Origin: an uncultured Actinoplanes sp.
GTDB taxonomy: Bacteria > Actinomycetota > Actinomycetes > Mycobacteriales > Micromonosporaceae
DNA: 15,615 bases
Reading direction: 5' to 3'
Assembly (NCBI RefSeq): GCF_934643405.1
Contig: NZ_CAKUCL010000167.1
Coordinates: 1 to 15,615 of the forward strand
Positions 1-6,673 of the stretch are shown here, piece after piece. Numbering within the stretch: position 1 is the first letter of the stretch; the number at the start of each line of letters is the position of its first letter. A model generated the notes under the pieces. That model saw only the letters and a list, made by a program, of their open reading frames with translations, ran no database searches and was not told the origin of the DNA. The position numbers were made by a program, and so were the translations under genes.

Positions 1-7
1 GGGTGAG

Positions 8-21
8 GGGCGGAGGCGCCC
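8..21 (-). terminator. Possible terminator hairpin after the DUF4097 gene
   Basis: GGGCG-GAGG-CGCCC forms a five-pair GC stem with a four-base loop about 14 bases past the stop codon of the minus-strand DUF4097 gene. There is no T-tract, which is common for actinobacterial hairpin terminators. The stem is short and could arise by chance in GC-rich DNA. Confidence 0.3.
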
Positions 22-34
22 GGGGGTCGAAGGG

Positions 35-874
35 TCAGGCGCGGTGGATGATGATGTCGCCGTAGGCGGTGCGGCCGCGGATCTCGACGGTCTCGTCTGC
101 CTCGTCGGGGCGGCTGACGTGCTGCATCTCGTTGCGGACGTGTCCGAAGGCGGTGTTCAGCTCGAGCCAGGCGGCGGTGCCCTCGGCGACGCCGATGTCC
201 GGGTCGCCCATCGCCGTCCCGAGGGTGACCGACCCGCGGACCGCCTCGCCGACGCGGATGCCGCCGTTGGAGGTCTTGGCGTCCACGCCGGCGCCGGCCC
301 GGCCGATGTGGATGGCGCCGTTGGCGTTGCGCACCCGCGCGTCGCCCGCGACCGCGTCGATCGTGGTGTCGCCGTTGGAGTTCTTCACCTCCGCGGCGCC
401 CCCGATCTCGCCGAGCTGGATCTTGCCGCTGCCGGTGGAGACCTCGGCGTTGCCGGCGACCTCCTGCGCGGTGACCCGGCCGATCCCGGTGTGCAGGCGC
501 AGCGGGCCGGTCCGGTCGAGGAGGATGTCCCCGGTGGTCTTGATCCGGCACTCGCCGAGCTGACCGGTGCAGCGGAACGGGCCCCACACCAGGTGAGCGG
601 CCAGCTGCGAACCGGCGGGCAGCTCGATGGACAGCTCGATGGAGCGGGTCTTCTTGGAGAAGTCGAAGACGCGTTTCGGGCCGGTGACCTGCAGCGCCCC
701 GTCGGCGTACTCGACCCGGATCTGCTGAGCGGCCTGCACGTCGGACTCGTCGGTCTCGTCGGTGGGGCGGACCTCGACGACGGTGTCGGTCCGGTCGCTC
801 GCGGCGATCCGCACGTTGCCGACGCCGAATTCGAGATTGACGGATATCGCTTCGGGCGTCTCGAAATGAGGCAT
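35..874 (-). CDS. DUF4097 family beta-strand-repeat protein
   Basis: This 279-residue protein resembles the DUF4097 (putative adhesin) family. Residues 1-36 read as an antiparallel strand block. From about residue 115 to 275 short strands alternate with NG or GD turns, for example SNGD near 166, ANGA near 184, SNGG near 202, and the related TAFGHVR (241-247) and TAYGDII (269-275). This suggests a right-handed beta-helix or beta-solenoid. There is no signal peptide or membrane segment, so despite the 'adhesin' label it should be cytoplasmic. The ATG is preceded by a modest GGGGAC ribosome site. It lies 79 bases downstream of the RHH protein gene on the same strand, so the two probably form an operon. 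The molecular role is unknown; the family call is by sequence pattern only. Confidence 0.85.
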   Translation of the reverse strand: MPHFETPEAISVNLEFGVGNVRIAASDRTDTVVEVRPTDETDESDVQAAQQIRVEYADGALQVTGPKRVFDFSKKTRSIELSIELPAGSQLAAHLVWGPFRCTGQLGECRIKTTGDILLDRTGPLRLHTGIGRVTAQEVAGNAEVSTGSGKIQLGEIGGAAEVKNSNGDTTIDAVAGDARVRNANGAIHIGRAGAGVDAKTSNGGIRVGEAVRGSVTLGTAMGDPDIGVAEGTAAWLELNTAFGHVRNEMQHVSRPDEADETVEIRGRTAYGDIIIHRA

Positions 875-953
875 GGTTGTCCCCGCATCGTGGGTGGGTG
901 GACCGTCCCCGCAGGTCGGGGGCGTGGAGGGAAGTAGACGTGTGCCGGTGCGG

Positions 954-1457
954 TCAGCGCACCCAGCCGGTCAGGTTCTGTTTGGAGCGGGCGAACGACT
1001 CCGGTCGCTGCTCACGATCGGAGCGGTCGAGAGCGGCGGCCGCCGCCCGGACCAGCCAGGCGTTGACCGACCGTCCCTCGCGGGCCGCGGCCTCCTCGAT
1101 CGCGCCCTTGAGCTGCTCGGGCAGGCGCACGTTGATCCGCACGGCCGGGCCTTCGTCGGCGATGGGCAGGTCGCCGTCTGGCGGCGCGGCGGCCGGTGCC
1201 GCGGCCGGCTCGGCGGGCGGTGGGGTGACGACGAAGCTCGGGTCGCGCCCGCGCAGGCGCAACTCCACCGAGCCGGGCGCCAGGTCCCGGGTGATCTCGT
1301 CGGCCGCGTCCGACAGGGCGTCCAGCAGCGTGATCCGGATGGCCGAGTCGAGCGAACTGGTCAGGCGCTCGACCACCGCACGTGCCTCTTCGCCGCCGGC
1401 CTCGGCAAGCGTGGCGAACTCGCGTCCGAGGTTGCTCACGTACGAGGTCAGGTCCAT
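954..1457 (-). CDS. RHH (HicB/Arc-type) DNA-binding protein
   Basis: This is a 167-residue protein if it starts at the ATG at 1457 (MDLTSYV). Residues 1-75 are helical and acidic (LDALSDAADEITRDLAPG). Residues 76-100 form a Pro/Ala linker. Residues 104-144 form a ribbon-helix-helix domain, with strand VRINVRLP followed by EQLKGAIEEAAAREGRSVNAWLVRAA. This resembles proteins annotated as 'toxin-antitoxin system HicB family antitoxin', but no HicA toxin gene is beside it; the partner is the DUF4097 gene downstream. In-frame starts also exist at ATG 1466 and TTG 1493. None has a clear ribosome site; I chose 1457 because the sequence looks family-like from there. A palindrome overlaps the start region, which suggests autoregulation. 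It is probably a transcriptional regulator rather than a true antitoxin. Confidence 0.8.
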   Translation of the reverse strand: MDLTSYVSNLGREFATLAEAGGEEARAVVERLTSSLDSAIRITLLDALSDAADEITRDLAPGSVELRLRGRDPSFVVTPPPAEPAAAPAAAPPDGDLPIADEGPAVRINVRLPEQLKGAIEEAAAREGRSVNAWLVRAAAAALDRSDREQRPESFARSKQNLTGWVR

Positions 1458-1460
1458 GAG

Positions 1461-1540
1461 TGCCATCGTGGCACAGGAGTGGCACCACTTCAAGGCATAG
1501 TTGGCTCAGATGTGATGCCAGAATGGCACCACGGGTGGCA
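1461..1540. promoter_or_regulatory. Cluster of TGCCA-N3-TGGCA palindromes, candidate operators
   Basis: Two perfect palindromes occur: TGCCA-TCG-TGGCA at 1461-1473 and TGCCA-GAA-TGGCA at 1516-1528, 55 bases apart. The nonamer TGGCACCAC is also repeated at 1480-1488 and 1524-1532, and a further TGGCA lies at 1536-1540. The first palindrome covers the start region of the RHH gene; the second lies in the divergent intergenic space before the Bax inhibitor gene. Short pentamer half-sites with two-fold symmetry suit RHH dimers, so the neighbouring RHH protein is the natural candidate binder. That link is inference. Confidence 0.5.
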
Positions 1541-1572
1541 GACCTTTCAGTCCCCTCACAGGTTCCGGGGAC

Positions 1573-1600
1573 GGTGACCGCAACCTTCTCCGCTTACCCT
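1573..1600 (+). promoter_or_regulatory. Possible promoter of the Bax inhibitor-1 gene
   Basis: GGTGAC (1573-1578) and TACCCT (1595-1600) are separated by 16 bases. The second matches the TAnnnT form of actinobacterial -10 boxes. Transcription would start near 1607, giving a leader of about 40 bases. That leader includes GCAC-TTCG-GTGC (1610-1621), a small stem capped by a UUCG tetraloop, and the AAGGGAGG ribosome site. Confidence 0.3.
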
Positions 1601-1647
1601 GGAAAGGCAGCACTTCGGTGCCTCAACCTCAAGGGAGGCTGGACACA

Positions 1648-2472
1648 GTGAAGACAACAAACCCGGTGCTCTCACGCCTGGGCCAGGCGGCCGAGCGGGA
1701 GCGGACGGCCGGGTACGGGGCCTATGGTCCCGCCGGTGCCGCCCCGGGTTACGGCCAGCCGTACCCGAGCGCGACCGGATATCCCTCGGCCGCGCCGGCG
1801 GTGCAGCCCATGACGATCGACGATGTCGTCGTCAAGACGGTGATCCTGCTGGGCATCACCGGCGTCTCGGCCATCGTCGCGTGGAACGTGATCCCCGATT
1901 CGCTGATGGGCGTGGCCTGGATCGGCGCCGCGATCGTCGGCCTGATCCTCGGTTTCGTCATCTCGTTCTCCCGCATGGCCAACCCCGCCCTCGTCGTGAC
2001 GTACGCCGTGGTCGAGGGCGCGTTCGTCGGCCTGGTCAGCAAGGCGTACCAGGAGTTCCTCGGCTACGAGGGGATAGTCCTGCAGGCGGTGGTCGCCACG
2101 TTCGGCGTCTTCTTCCTGATGGCGGTCCTGTACCGGGCCCGGGTGATCCGGGCGACGCCGAAGTTCACCCGTGGCCTGATCGCGGTGATGGGCGGCCTGT
2201 TCGCCGTCATCCTGATCAATCTCGTTCTCTCGCTGTTCGGCTTCAACACCGGCCTGCGGGACAACGGTCCGCTGGGGTACATCTTCAGCCTGGTCTGCAT
2301 CACCGTGGCCGCGCTGAGCTTCATCCTCAGCTTCAACGAGATCGAGCAGGGCGTGCGGATGGGCCTTCCGCAGCGCTACTCCTGGACCGCGGCGTTCGGC
2401 ATCCTGGTCAGCCTCATCTGGCTGTACCTGGAGATCCTGCGCCTGCTGAGCTACCTGCAAAGCGACGATTAA
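1648..2472 (+). CDS. Bax inhibitor-1/YccA family membrane protein
   Basis: This is a 274-residue protein starting at GTG 1648, chosen because a strong AAGGGAGG ribosome site lies at 1631-1638. An in-frame upstream start at 1618 would place that site inside the gene. Residues 1-55 form a soluble Gly/Tyr/Pro/Ala-rich tail (GYGAYGPAG, YGQPYPS). About seven hydrophobic helices follow, near 62-80, 88-108, 114-134, 145-163, 175-198, 208-228 and 246-268. This is the layout of Bax inhibitor-1/YccA proteins, some of which (such as BsYetJ) act as pH-sensitive calcium leak channels. The role in actinobacteria is not settled. It is divergent from the RHH-DUF4097 operon and shares the intergenic region that carries the palindromes, so it could be under the same regulator. 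Confidence 0.9.
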   Translation: MKTTNPVLSRLGQAAERERTAGYGAYGPAGAAPGYGQPYPSATGYPSAAPAVQPMTIDDVVVKTVILLGITGVSAIVAWNVIPDSLMGVAWIGAAIVGLILGFVISFSRMANPALVVTYAVVEGAFVGLVSKAYQEFLGYEGIVLQAVVATFGVFFLMAVLYRARVIRATPKFTRGLIAVMGGLFAVILINLVLSLFGFNTGLRDNGPLGYIFSLVCITVAALSFILSFNEIEQGVRMGLPQRYSWTAAFGILVSLIWLYLEILRLLSYLQSDD

Positions 2473-2508
2473 CCCCGGTCCTTGAACCAGCGAGGAGCGG
2501 GTTGCCGC

Positions 2509-2575
2509 GTTGATGAGGTCGGGCTTCGGACGCCGTCGGCGAAGCCGCCGCCGGTCGCAGCCCGACCTCATCAAC
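2509..2575. repeat. 16-bp perfect inverted repeat with a competing inner hairpin
   Basis: A perfect 16-base arm at 2509-2524 (beginning GTTGATGAGG) pairs with 2560-2575 across a 35-base loop, just after the Bax inhibitor stop. A second stem, GGCTTCG (2522-2528) with CGAAGCC (2540-2546), shares bases with the outer stem, so the two cannot form fully together. No T-tract follows. It may be a factor-independent terminator, a protein-binding palindrome or a dispersed repeat. Confidence 0.6.
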
Positions 2576-2614
2576 TTCCAGCGGCGCACGCGCGATCGAG
2601 CGCATCAGGCTCAG

Positions 2615-2620
2615 TAGGCT
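2615..2620 (+). promoter_or_regulatory. Likely -10 box of a leaderless transcript
   Basis: TAGGCT fits TAnnnT and ends six bases before the GTG start at 2627. That spacing places the transcription start at or next to the start codon. No Shine-Dalgarno sequence is present, which agrees with leaderless translation. No good -35 box is visible. Confidence 0.4.
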
Positions 2621-2626
2621 TCCGAG

Positions 2627-2917
2627 GTGAGCGAATTCGCGACGTCCACGGAACGCCTGCTGGTCCAGGTGCGGCACTGGGAACAGCCACGCTGGTCGGC
2701 GCAGGGCCGGGCCGACCGGGTTTACGCGCTGGTCCAGCGGCTGGCCGATCTGGCCGCCGACGCCGAGGGCCGGCCACGCCGGCCGGTGCCGCGCGAGCAC
2801 GACATGATCCTGCCGGATCAGATCCGCGTGATGGCCGACGATCTGCTGGCCACCGGCCGGGTGGAGACGCTCGCCGAGGCCACGGCCGCGGTCGACGCCG
2901 TACGCAAGGAGCTGTGA
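2627..2917 (+). CDS. Small protein of unknown function
   Basis: This 96-residue protein has a GTG start (MSEFATSTERLL). It is probably helical throughout, with VRHWEQPRWS near 15-24, a helix RADRVYALVQRLADLAADAEG at about 28-48, a Pro/Arg-rich break near 49-56, and a C-terminal stretch ending TLAEATAAVDAVRKEL. There is no signal peptide or membrane segment. Coding is supported by codon bias, a leaderless-type promoter in the right place, and a bidirectional terminator shortly after the stop. I do not recognise the family. It stands alone between the Bax inhibitor gene and the convergent thiolase gene. Confidence 0.75.
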   Translation: MSEFATSTERLLVQVRHWEQPRWSAQGRADRVYALVQRLADLAADAEGRPRRPVPREHDMILPDQIRVMADDLLATGRVETLAEATAAVDAVRKEL

Positions 2918-2923
2918 GAAGCT

Positions 2924-2963
2924 CCGCCGAGCCCGGCCGCTCGTGGCGAACCGGGCCCGGCGG
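2924..2963. terminator. Bidirectional terminator between convergent genes
   Basis: CCGCCG-A-GCCCGG (2924-2936) pairs with CCGGGC-C-CGGCGG (2951-2963), a 13-position stem with one A/C mismatch and a 14-base loop. It lies between the stop of the 96-residue protein at 2917 and the thiolase stop at 2981, so it can serve both strands. Confidence 0.6.
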
Positions 2964-2980
2964 GAATCCGGGGGGAGCGC

Positions 2981-4225
2981 TCAGCCGAGCCGCTCGAGCA
3001 CCATCGCCATGCCCTGGCCACCGCCGACGCACATGGTCTCCAGGCCGATGCTCTTGTCGTGCCAGTCCAGCGAGTTGAGCAGGGTGCCGGTGATGCGGGC
3101 GCCGGTCATGCCGAACGGGTGACCCACCGCGATCGCGCCGCCGTTGACGTTCAGCTTCTCGATCGGGATGTTCAGGTCCTGGTACGAGGGGATGACCTGG
3201 GCCGCGAACGCCTCGTTGATCTCCACGAGGTCGACGTCGTCGATGGTCATCCCGGCCCGATCGAGCGCCTGGCGGGACGCCTCGACCGGGCCGAGGCCCA
3301 TGATCTCCGGGCTGAGCGCGGTCACGCCGGTCGACACGATCCGGGCGAGTGGCGTGATGCCCAGCTCGCGTGCCTTCGTATCGCTCATGATCACGACTGC
3401 GGCGGCGCCGTCGTTCAGCGGGCAGCAGTTGCCGGCGGTGACCCGGCCGTCCGGCCGGAAGACCGGCTTGAGGCCGGAGACGCCCTCCATGGTGACGCCG
3501 GCGCGCGGGCCGTCGTCGGTCGAGACCACGGTGCCGTCGGGCAGCGTCACCGGCGTGATCTCGCGCTGCCAGAAGCCGTCGGCGATCGCCTTCTCGGCCA
3601 GGTTCTGACTCCGTACGCCGAACTCGTCCATCTCCTCCCGAGAGATGCCCTTGAGTTGGGCCAGGTTCTCCGCGGTCTGGCCCATGGCCATGTAGATGTC
3701 CGGCACCTTGCCGTCCTCGCGCGGGTCGTGCCACACCTGCCCACCCTGCGCGAACGACGCGGTGCGGGCGCGGGCCTCGTCGAACTGCGGGTTCTCCCAG
3801 CCGCCGCCGACCAGCTTCTGGGCCTCCGAGGGCAGACCGTCCGAGCTGCCCCGCGCGTACCGGGAAACCGTCTCGACCCCGGCCGAGACGAAGATGTCGC
3901 CCTCGCCCGCCTTGATGGCGTGGAACGCCATGCGGGTCGTCTGCAGCGACGACGAGCAGTACCGGGTGATCGTGGCGCCGGGCAGGCCGTCCAGGCCGAG
4001 CTTGATGGCGACCACGCGGGCCATGTTGAAGCCCTGCTCACCACCGGGCAGGCCGCACCCGAGATAGAGGTCTTCGATCAGGGTGCGGTCGAGCTGCGGG
4101 ACTTTCGCCAGGGCCGCGTCGATGATCGTGGTGGCCAGGTCGTCGGGGCGCAACTCGCGCAGGGAACCCTTGGCGGCACGTCCGATGGGGGAGCGGGCGG
4201 TGGCGACGATGACTGCTTCCGGCAT
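2981..4225 (-). CDS. Acetyl-CoA C-acyltransferase (thiolase)
   Basis: This 414-residue protein has full thiolase length. It carries the catalytic nucleophile Cys90 in RYCSSSLQT, the NEAF motif at Asn337-Phe340, the catalytic His369 in GHPFGMTGAR, and the second catalytic Cys399 in CVGGGQGMA. All active-site residues are present, so it should catalyse thiolytic cleavage of 3-oxoacyl-CoA or the reverse condensation in the cytoplasm. The N-terminus MPEAVIVATARSPIGRA is typical. The ATG has no ribosome site but has a TAACGT box seven bases upstream, so it is probably leaderless. Two SGNH hydrolase genes precede it on the same strand, 48 bases away. The set resembles M. tuberculosis fadA3-Rv1075c near cbs, as I recall that region. 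Chain-length preference cannot be read from the sequence. Confidence 0.95.
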   Translation of the reverse strand: MPEAVIVATARSPIGRAAKGSLRELRPDDLATTIIDAALAKVPQLDRTLIEDLYLGCGLPGGEQGFNMARVVAIKLGLDGLPGATITRYCSSSLQTTRMAFHAIKAGEGDIFVSAGVETVSRYARGSSDGLPSEAQKLVGGGWENPQFDEARARTASFAQGGQVWHDPREDGKVPDIYMAMGQTAENLAQLKGISREEMDEFGVRSQNLAEKAIADGFWQREITPVTLPDGTVVSTDDGPRAGVTMEGVSGLKPVFRPDGRVTAGNCCPLNDGAAAVVIMSDTKARELGITPLARIVSTGVTALSPEIMGLGPVEASRQALDRAGMTIDDVDLVEINEAFAAQVIPSYQDLNIPIEKLNVNGGAIAVGHPFGMTGARITGTLLNSLDWHDKSIGLETMCVGGGQGMAMVLERLG

Positions 4226-4232
4226 GTGACCT

Positions 4233-4251
4233 ACGTTAACTCGTGGGTAAC
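4233..4251 (-). promoter_or_regulatory. Thiolase promoter -10 box overlapped by an imperfect palindrome
   Basis: On the minus strand TAACGT (4238-4233) lies seven bases before the thiolase ATG, the spacing of a leaderless promoter. Overlapping it on the plus strand is GTTAAC-TCGTG-GGTAAC (4235-4251), an imperfect palindrome with five of six symmetric positions per arm. A repressor bound there would cover the -10 box. TetR-type regulators of acyl-CoA genes bind sites of this kind, but the regulator here is unknown. Confidence 0.45.
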
Positions 4252-4273
4252 ATGCATCGGAAGTGTGGATATG

Positions 4274-5062
4274 TCACACACCCGTCATGGCGGCCTTGGC
4301 GACCGCGGGGTAGAGCGCGTGCGCCCAGACGCGGTATCCGTCGGCCGACGGGTGGAAGCCGTCGTAACAGAGGGTGCCCGCGTCGGCCCGGAAGACCCCG
4401 CCGGTCTCCTCGCCCAGATCGACGACCGCGCCACCCGCCGCGAGCACGGCCCTGGCCTGCGCTTTCGCCATGCGGCGGCCGAGCAGCCCGGCCAGCTGGC
4501 GCAGCGGCGGCGCGATCGCCCGCAGCGCGCCCAGGTCGGGACAGGTGCCGACGACCACCCGCACACCGGCCTCGCGCAGCCGGCGGACCGCCTGGCCGAG
4601 CTGGGCCGCCGACTCCTCCGGGCTGCGCAGGCTGGTCGCGTCGTGCGCGCCGATCAGCACCACGGCCACGTCCGGCCGGTCGCCGAGCAGGGCGCGGGCC
4701 ACCTGGGTGGCGAGGTCGGACGAGTGGGAACCGGCCACGCCGACGCTGGAGAGCAGGACGTGCCGCTCGCCGGTGTCCGCGGTGCCCTCGGACAGCAGCC
4801 GGGCCAGCTGGCCGCCGACCGTCTCCGACAACCACTCGACACCGACGCCGATCGCGGCCGAGTCGCCGAGCAGGACCAGGCGCACCGTGGGCGCGGACAG
4901 CTTGCCCATCGACGTGCGCAGGGCCAGGCCCATGGTGGGCTTCGCGTAACGGCGCGCCTTCGCGGCGAGCACCTCGCCCACGAGCAGGGCGGCACCGCCC
5001 ACCGCGCCGGCGAGCAGGCCGGTCGCCGCCGCCTTGCCGACCCGTGCGTTCAGCCCGGCCAT
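4274..5062 (-). CDS. SGNH/GDSL hydrolase with His in place of the block III Asn
   Basis: This 262-residue protein starts at an ATG preceded by AGGGAGG. A hydrophobic N-terminal segment (about 10-34, with AAATGLLAGAVGG) looks like a membrane anchor or uncleaved signal. The nucleophile is Ser68 in LLGDSAAIGVG, and the C-terminal Asp234-x-x-His237 (YDGFHPSADGY) completes the catalytic set. In block III the usual GxND reads IGAHDAT, so the oxyanion-hole Asn is His140 (codon at 4643-4645). The next gene upstream is a paralogue that keeps GANDVT. The pair shares long blocks such as GTCPD(L/I)GA and FHPSA(D/E)GY. It is probably an esterase or lipase acting at the membrane or outside, with altered catalysis possible. 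The substrate is unknown. Confidence 0.9.
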   Translation of the reverse strand: MAGLNARVGKAAATGLLAGAVGGAALLVGEVLAAKARRYAKPTMGLALRTSMGKLSAPTVRLVLLGDSAAIGVGVEWLSETVGGQLARLLSEGTADTGERHVLLSSVGVAGSHSSDLATQVARALLGDRPDVAVVLIGAHDATSLRSPEESAAQLGQAVRRLREAGVRVVVGTCPDLGALRAIAPPLRQLAGLLGRRMAKAQARAVLAAGGAVVDLGEETGGVFRADAGTLCYDGFHPSADGYRVWAHALYPAVAKAAMTGV

Positions 5063-5092
5063 CCTCGCCTCCCTGCCGTCGACATCAATGGA

Positions 5093-6181
5093 TCAATGAT
5101 CCTCTGGGGTCCACCCTACGGCCCCGGCCGCCGACCGGCCGCTGGGAATAGTGGTAGCCGGTGCGGAAGGGGCGGCCGGGCGGTGCCCGAACCAGAACCG
5201 GGGCTCGCCGAACCACGGATGCCGGCGCAGCACGGCCCAGCGCCCGGCCGGTCCGCGCTCGCGTCCGTCGACCCTGGTCGGGCTGACCTCGGTGCCGGCC
5301 GCGCGGACCGCTTCCTGCGCCGCCTCCTCGAGGCTGCGCACGCCCTCGGTACCGGTCAGGGCCGGGCGGTCGTCCTCGCCGAGCACCGCGAGCAGGGTCG
5401 GCAGCACCACGGCGGCCGCGCGGGCGTACCCCTCGGCGGAGGGATGGAACTGGTCGGAGGAGAACATGCGCACCGGGTCGGCCTCGAACATCGGGCCGAG
5501 CAGGTTGCCCAGCGACACCGTGCGCCCGCCGGCCTCGACCACCGCGACGGTCTGCGCGGCCGCGAGCTCCCGGCTCCACTTGCGGGCCAGCCACCGCAGC
5601 GGCGGCTTGATCGGCTGGATCGCGCCGATGTCCGGGCAGGTGCCGACCACCACGCGGCAGCCGGTCGCGCGCAGCCGGCGTACCGCGTCGGCGAGATGCC
5701 GCACGGCCGCGGGCCGGTCCGAGATGTGCGTGACGTCGTTGGCGCCGATCAGGATGATCGCCACGTCGGGCGCGTGCTCCAGCGCGGCGTCGACCTGATA
5801 CGGCAGGCCGGACGACATGGACCCGACCACCGCCAGCCGGTGCAGCCGGACGGGCCGGCTCAACCGCCGGGAGACACCGGTGGCCAGCAGTGCTCCGGGG
5901 GTCTCGCGGGGACGGTGTACGCCGTACCCCGCGGCCGAGGAATCACCGAGGATGACCATGCTGATCGGTTTGCCGGGGAACTTCGCGCCGTAAAGGCCGT
6001 CACCGCGCGGTGGTGGCGCCTCGGCCAGCGGGATGATCCGCCGGGCGTCGGCCGCCTGGCGCAGCAACAGCCCGGCCGAGAGCGCGGTGACCCCGGCCAG
6101 GGCACCCGTGACGCCGCCGAGGATCTGACCGGCGAGTTTGATACGACGCCAGTCGTCCGCGGTCAACTCGATCGTGCTCAC
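5093..6181 (-). CDS. SGNH/GDSL hydrolase with N-terminal membrane anchor
   Basis: This is a 362-residue protein if it starts at GTG 6181 (MSTIELTADDW), where GAGGGAGA sits about five bases upstream. The open frame continues to 6283, but the added residues look non-coding. A hydrophobic segment at about 16-40 (LAGQILGGVTGALAG) should anchor it. The catalytic blocks are intact: Ser81 in ILGDSSAAGYG, Gly120, Asn148 in IGANDVTH, and Asp243-x-x-His246 in SSDQFHPSAEGY. The C-terminal 90 residues (272-362) extend past the hydrolase fold and are Arg/Pro/Ala-rich with HPWFGEPRFWFGHRP near 321-335, absent from its shorter neighbour. It begins the probable SGNH-SGNH-thiolase operon, divergent from the YkvA-cbs pair. 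M. tuberculosis Rv1075c is a GDSL-type esterase in a similar position. Confidence 0.9.
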   Translation of the reverse strand: MSTIELTADDWRRIKLAGQILGGVTGALAGVTALSAGLLLRQAADARRIIPLAEAPPPRGDGLYGAKFPGKPISMVILGDSSAAGYGVHRPRETPGALLATGVSRRLSRPVRLHRLAVVGSMSSGLPYQVDAALEHAPDVAIILIGANDVTHISDRPAAVRHLADAVRRLRATGCRVVVGTCPDIGAIQPIKPPLRWLARKWSRELAAAQTVAVVEAGGRTVSLGNLLGPMFEADPVRMFSSDQFHPSAEGYARAAAVVLPTLLAVLGEDDRPALTGTEGVRSLEEAAQEAVRAAGTEVSPTRVDGRERGPAGRWAVLRRHPWFGEPRFWFGHRPAAPSAPATTIPSGRSAAGAVGWTPEDH

Positions 6182-6325
6182 GTTCTCCCTCGCTGTCGCT
6201 CGGTGGGGGCAACTGCCCGGTCCTCGAAGATCCGAAACCGGTAGGGAATTCGAGGCTAACGCGTCCCTGCGACAGGCAATCATGGCGCGCCCACGTCATG
6301 CTGGAGTGGCGGAGAGGGGAACAAT

Positions 6326-6670
6326 ATGGCGAAAACGCTGAAACGAACGGCGGCTTTCACCGCCCTGGCCAGGGCTTTGATGTCGGGCGCCCGGGGTGGG
6401 CCGTCCATCGGCAAACGGCTCGCGGCGCTGCCCCGCATGATGAAGGCCACAGCCACGGGTCAATATGACGGCGGAATGCGGGTGGCGCTCATGGCGGCCG
6501 CCACGGCGTACATCGTCTCGCCGATCGACGTCATCCCGGAGGCCTTCTTCCTCATCTTCGGTCTGGCTGACGACGCCGTCATGATCACCTGGCTGGCGGG
6601 CAGCGTGCTCAGCGAGACAGCCCGCTTCCTGGAGTGGGAGAAGCAGCAGGAACGCGTCGTCGTAGTCTGA
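6326..6670 (+). CDS. YkvA/DUF1232 family small membrane protein
   Basis: This 114-residue protein starts at an ATG with GGAGAGGGGA at 6311-6320. It carries the DUF1232 signature YIVSPIDVIPE (62-72) between hydrophobic stretches at about 52-64 and 73-96. The N-terminus is basic (MAKTLKRTAA) and the C-terminus ends in a charged helix, EWEKQQERVVVV. The family is small, membrane-associated and without an assigned reaction. The stop lies three bases before the cbs start, so the two are co-transcribed and probably translationally coupled. The 144 bases upstream hold divergent promoters that I cannot place convincingly. Confidence 0.85.
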   Translation: MAKTLKRTAAFTALARALMSGARGGPSIGKRLAALPRMMKATATGQYDGGMRVALMAAATAYIVSPIDVIPEAFFLIFGLADDAVMITWLAGSVLSETARFLEWEKQQERVVVV

Positions 6671-6673
6671 GGT

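Noticed and set aside
954..1457. A HicA-HicB toxin-antitoxin module
   Set aside because: The RHH protein resembles HicB-labelled regulators, but no small HicA-like toxin gene lies on either side.
1524..1532. TGGCAC as a sigma-54 -24 element
   Set aside because: There is no GC box at -12, and sigma-54 is not known in this group; the repeats fit operator half-sites better.
3059..6244. A 1061-codon open frame on the plus strand
   Set aside because: It is antisense to the thiolase and two SGNH genes, which have intact catalytic motifs. It is Arg/Gly/His/Ala-rich with no domains, as expected from GC bias.
6182..6283. Longer N-terminus for the 362-residue SGNH protein
   Set aside because: The extra 34 residues look non-coding, and the GTG at 6181 has a good ribosome site directly upstream.
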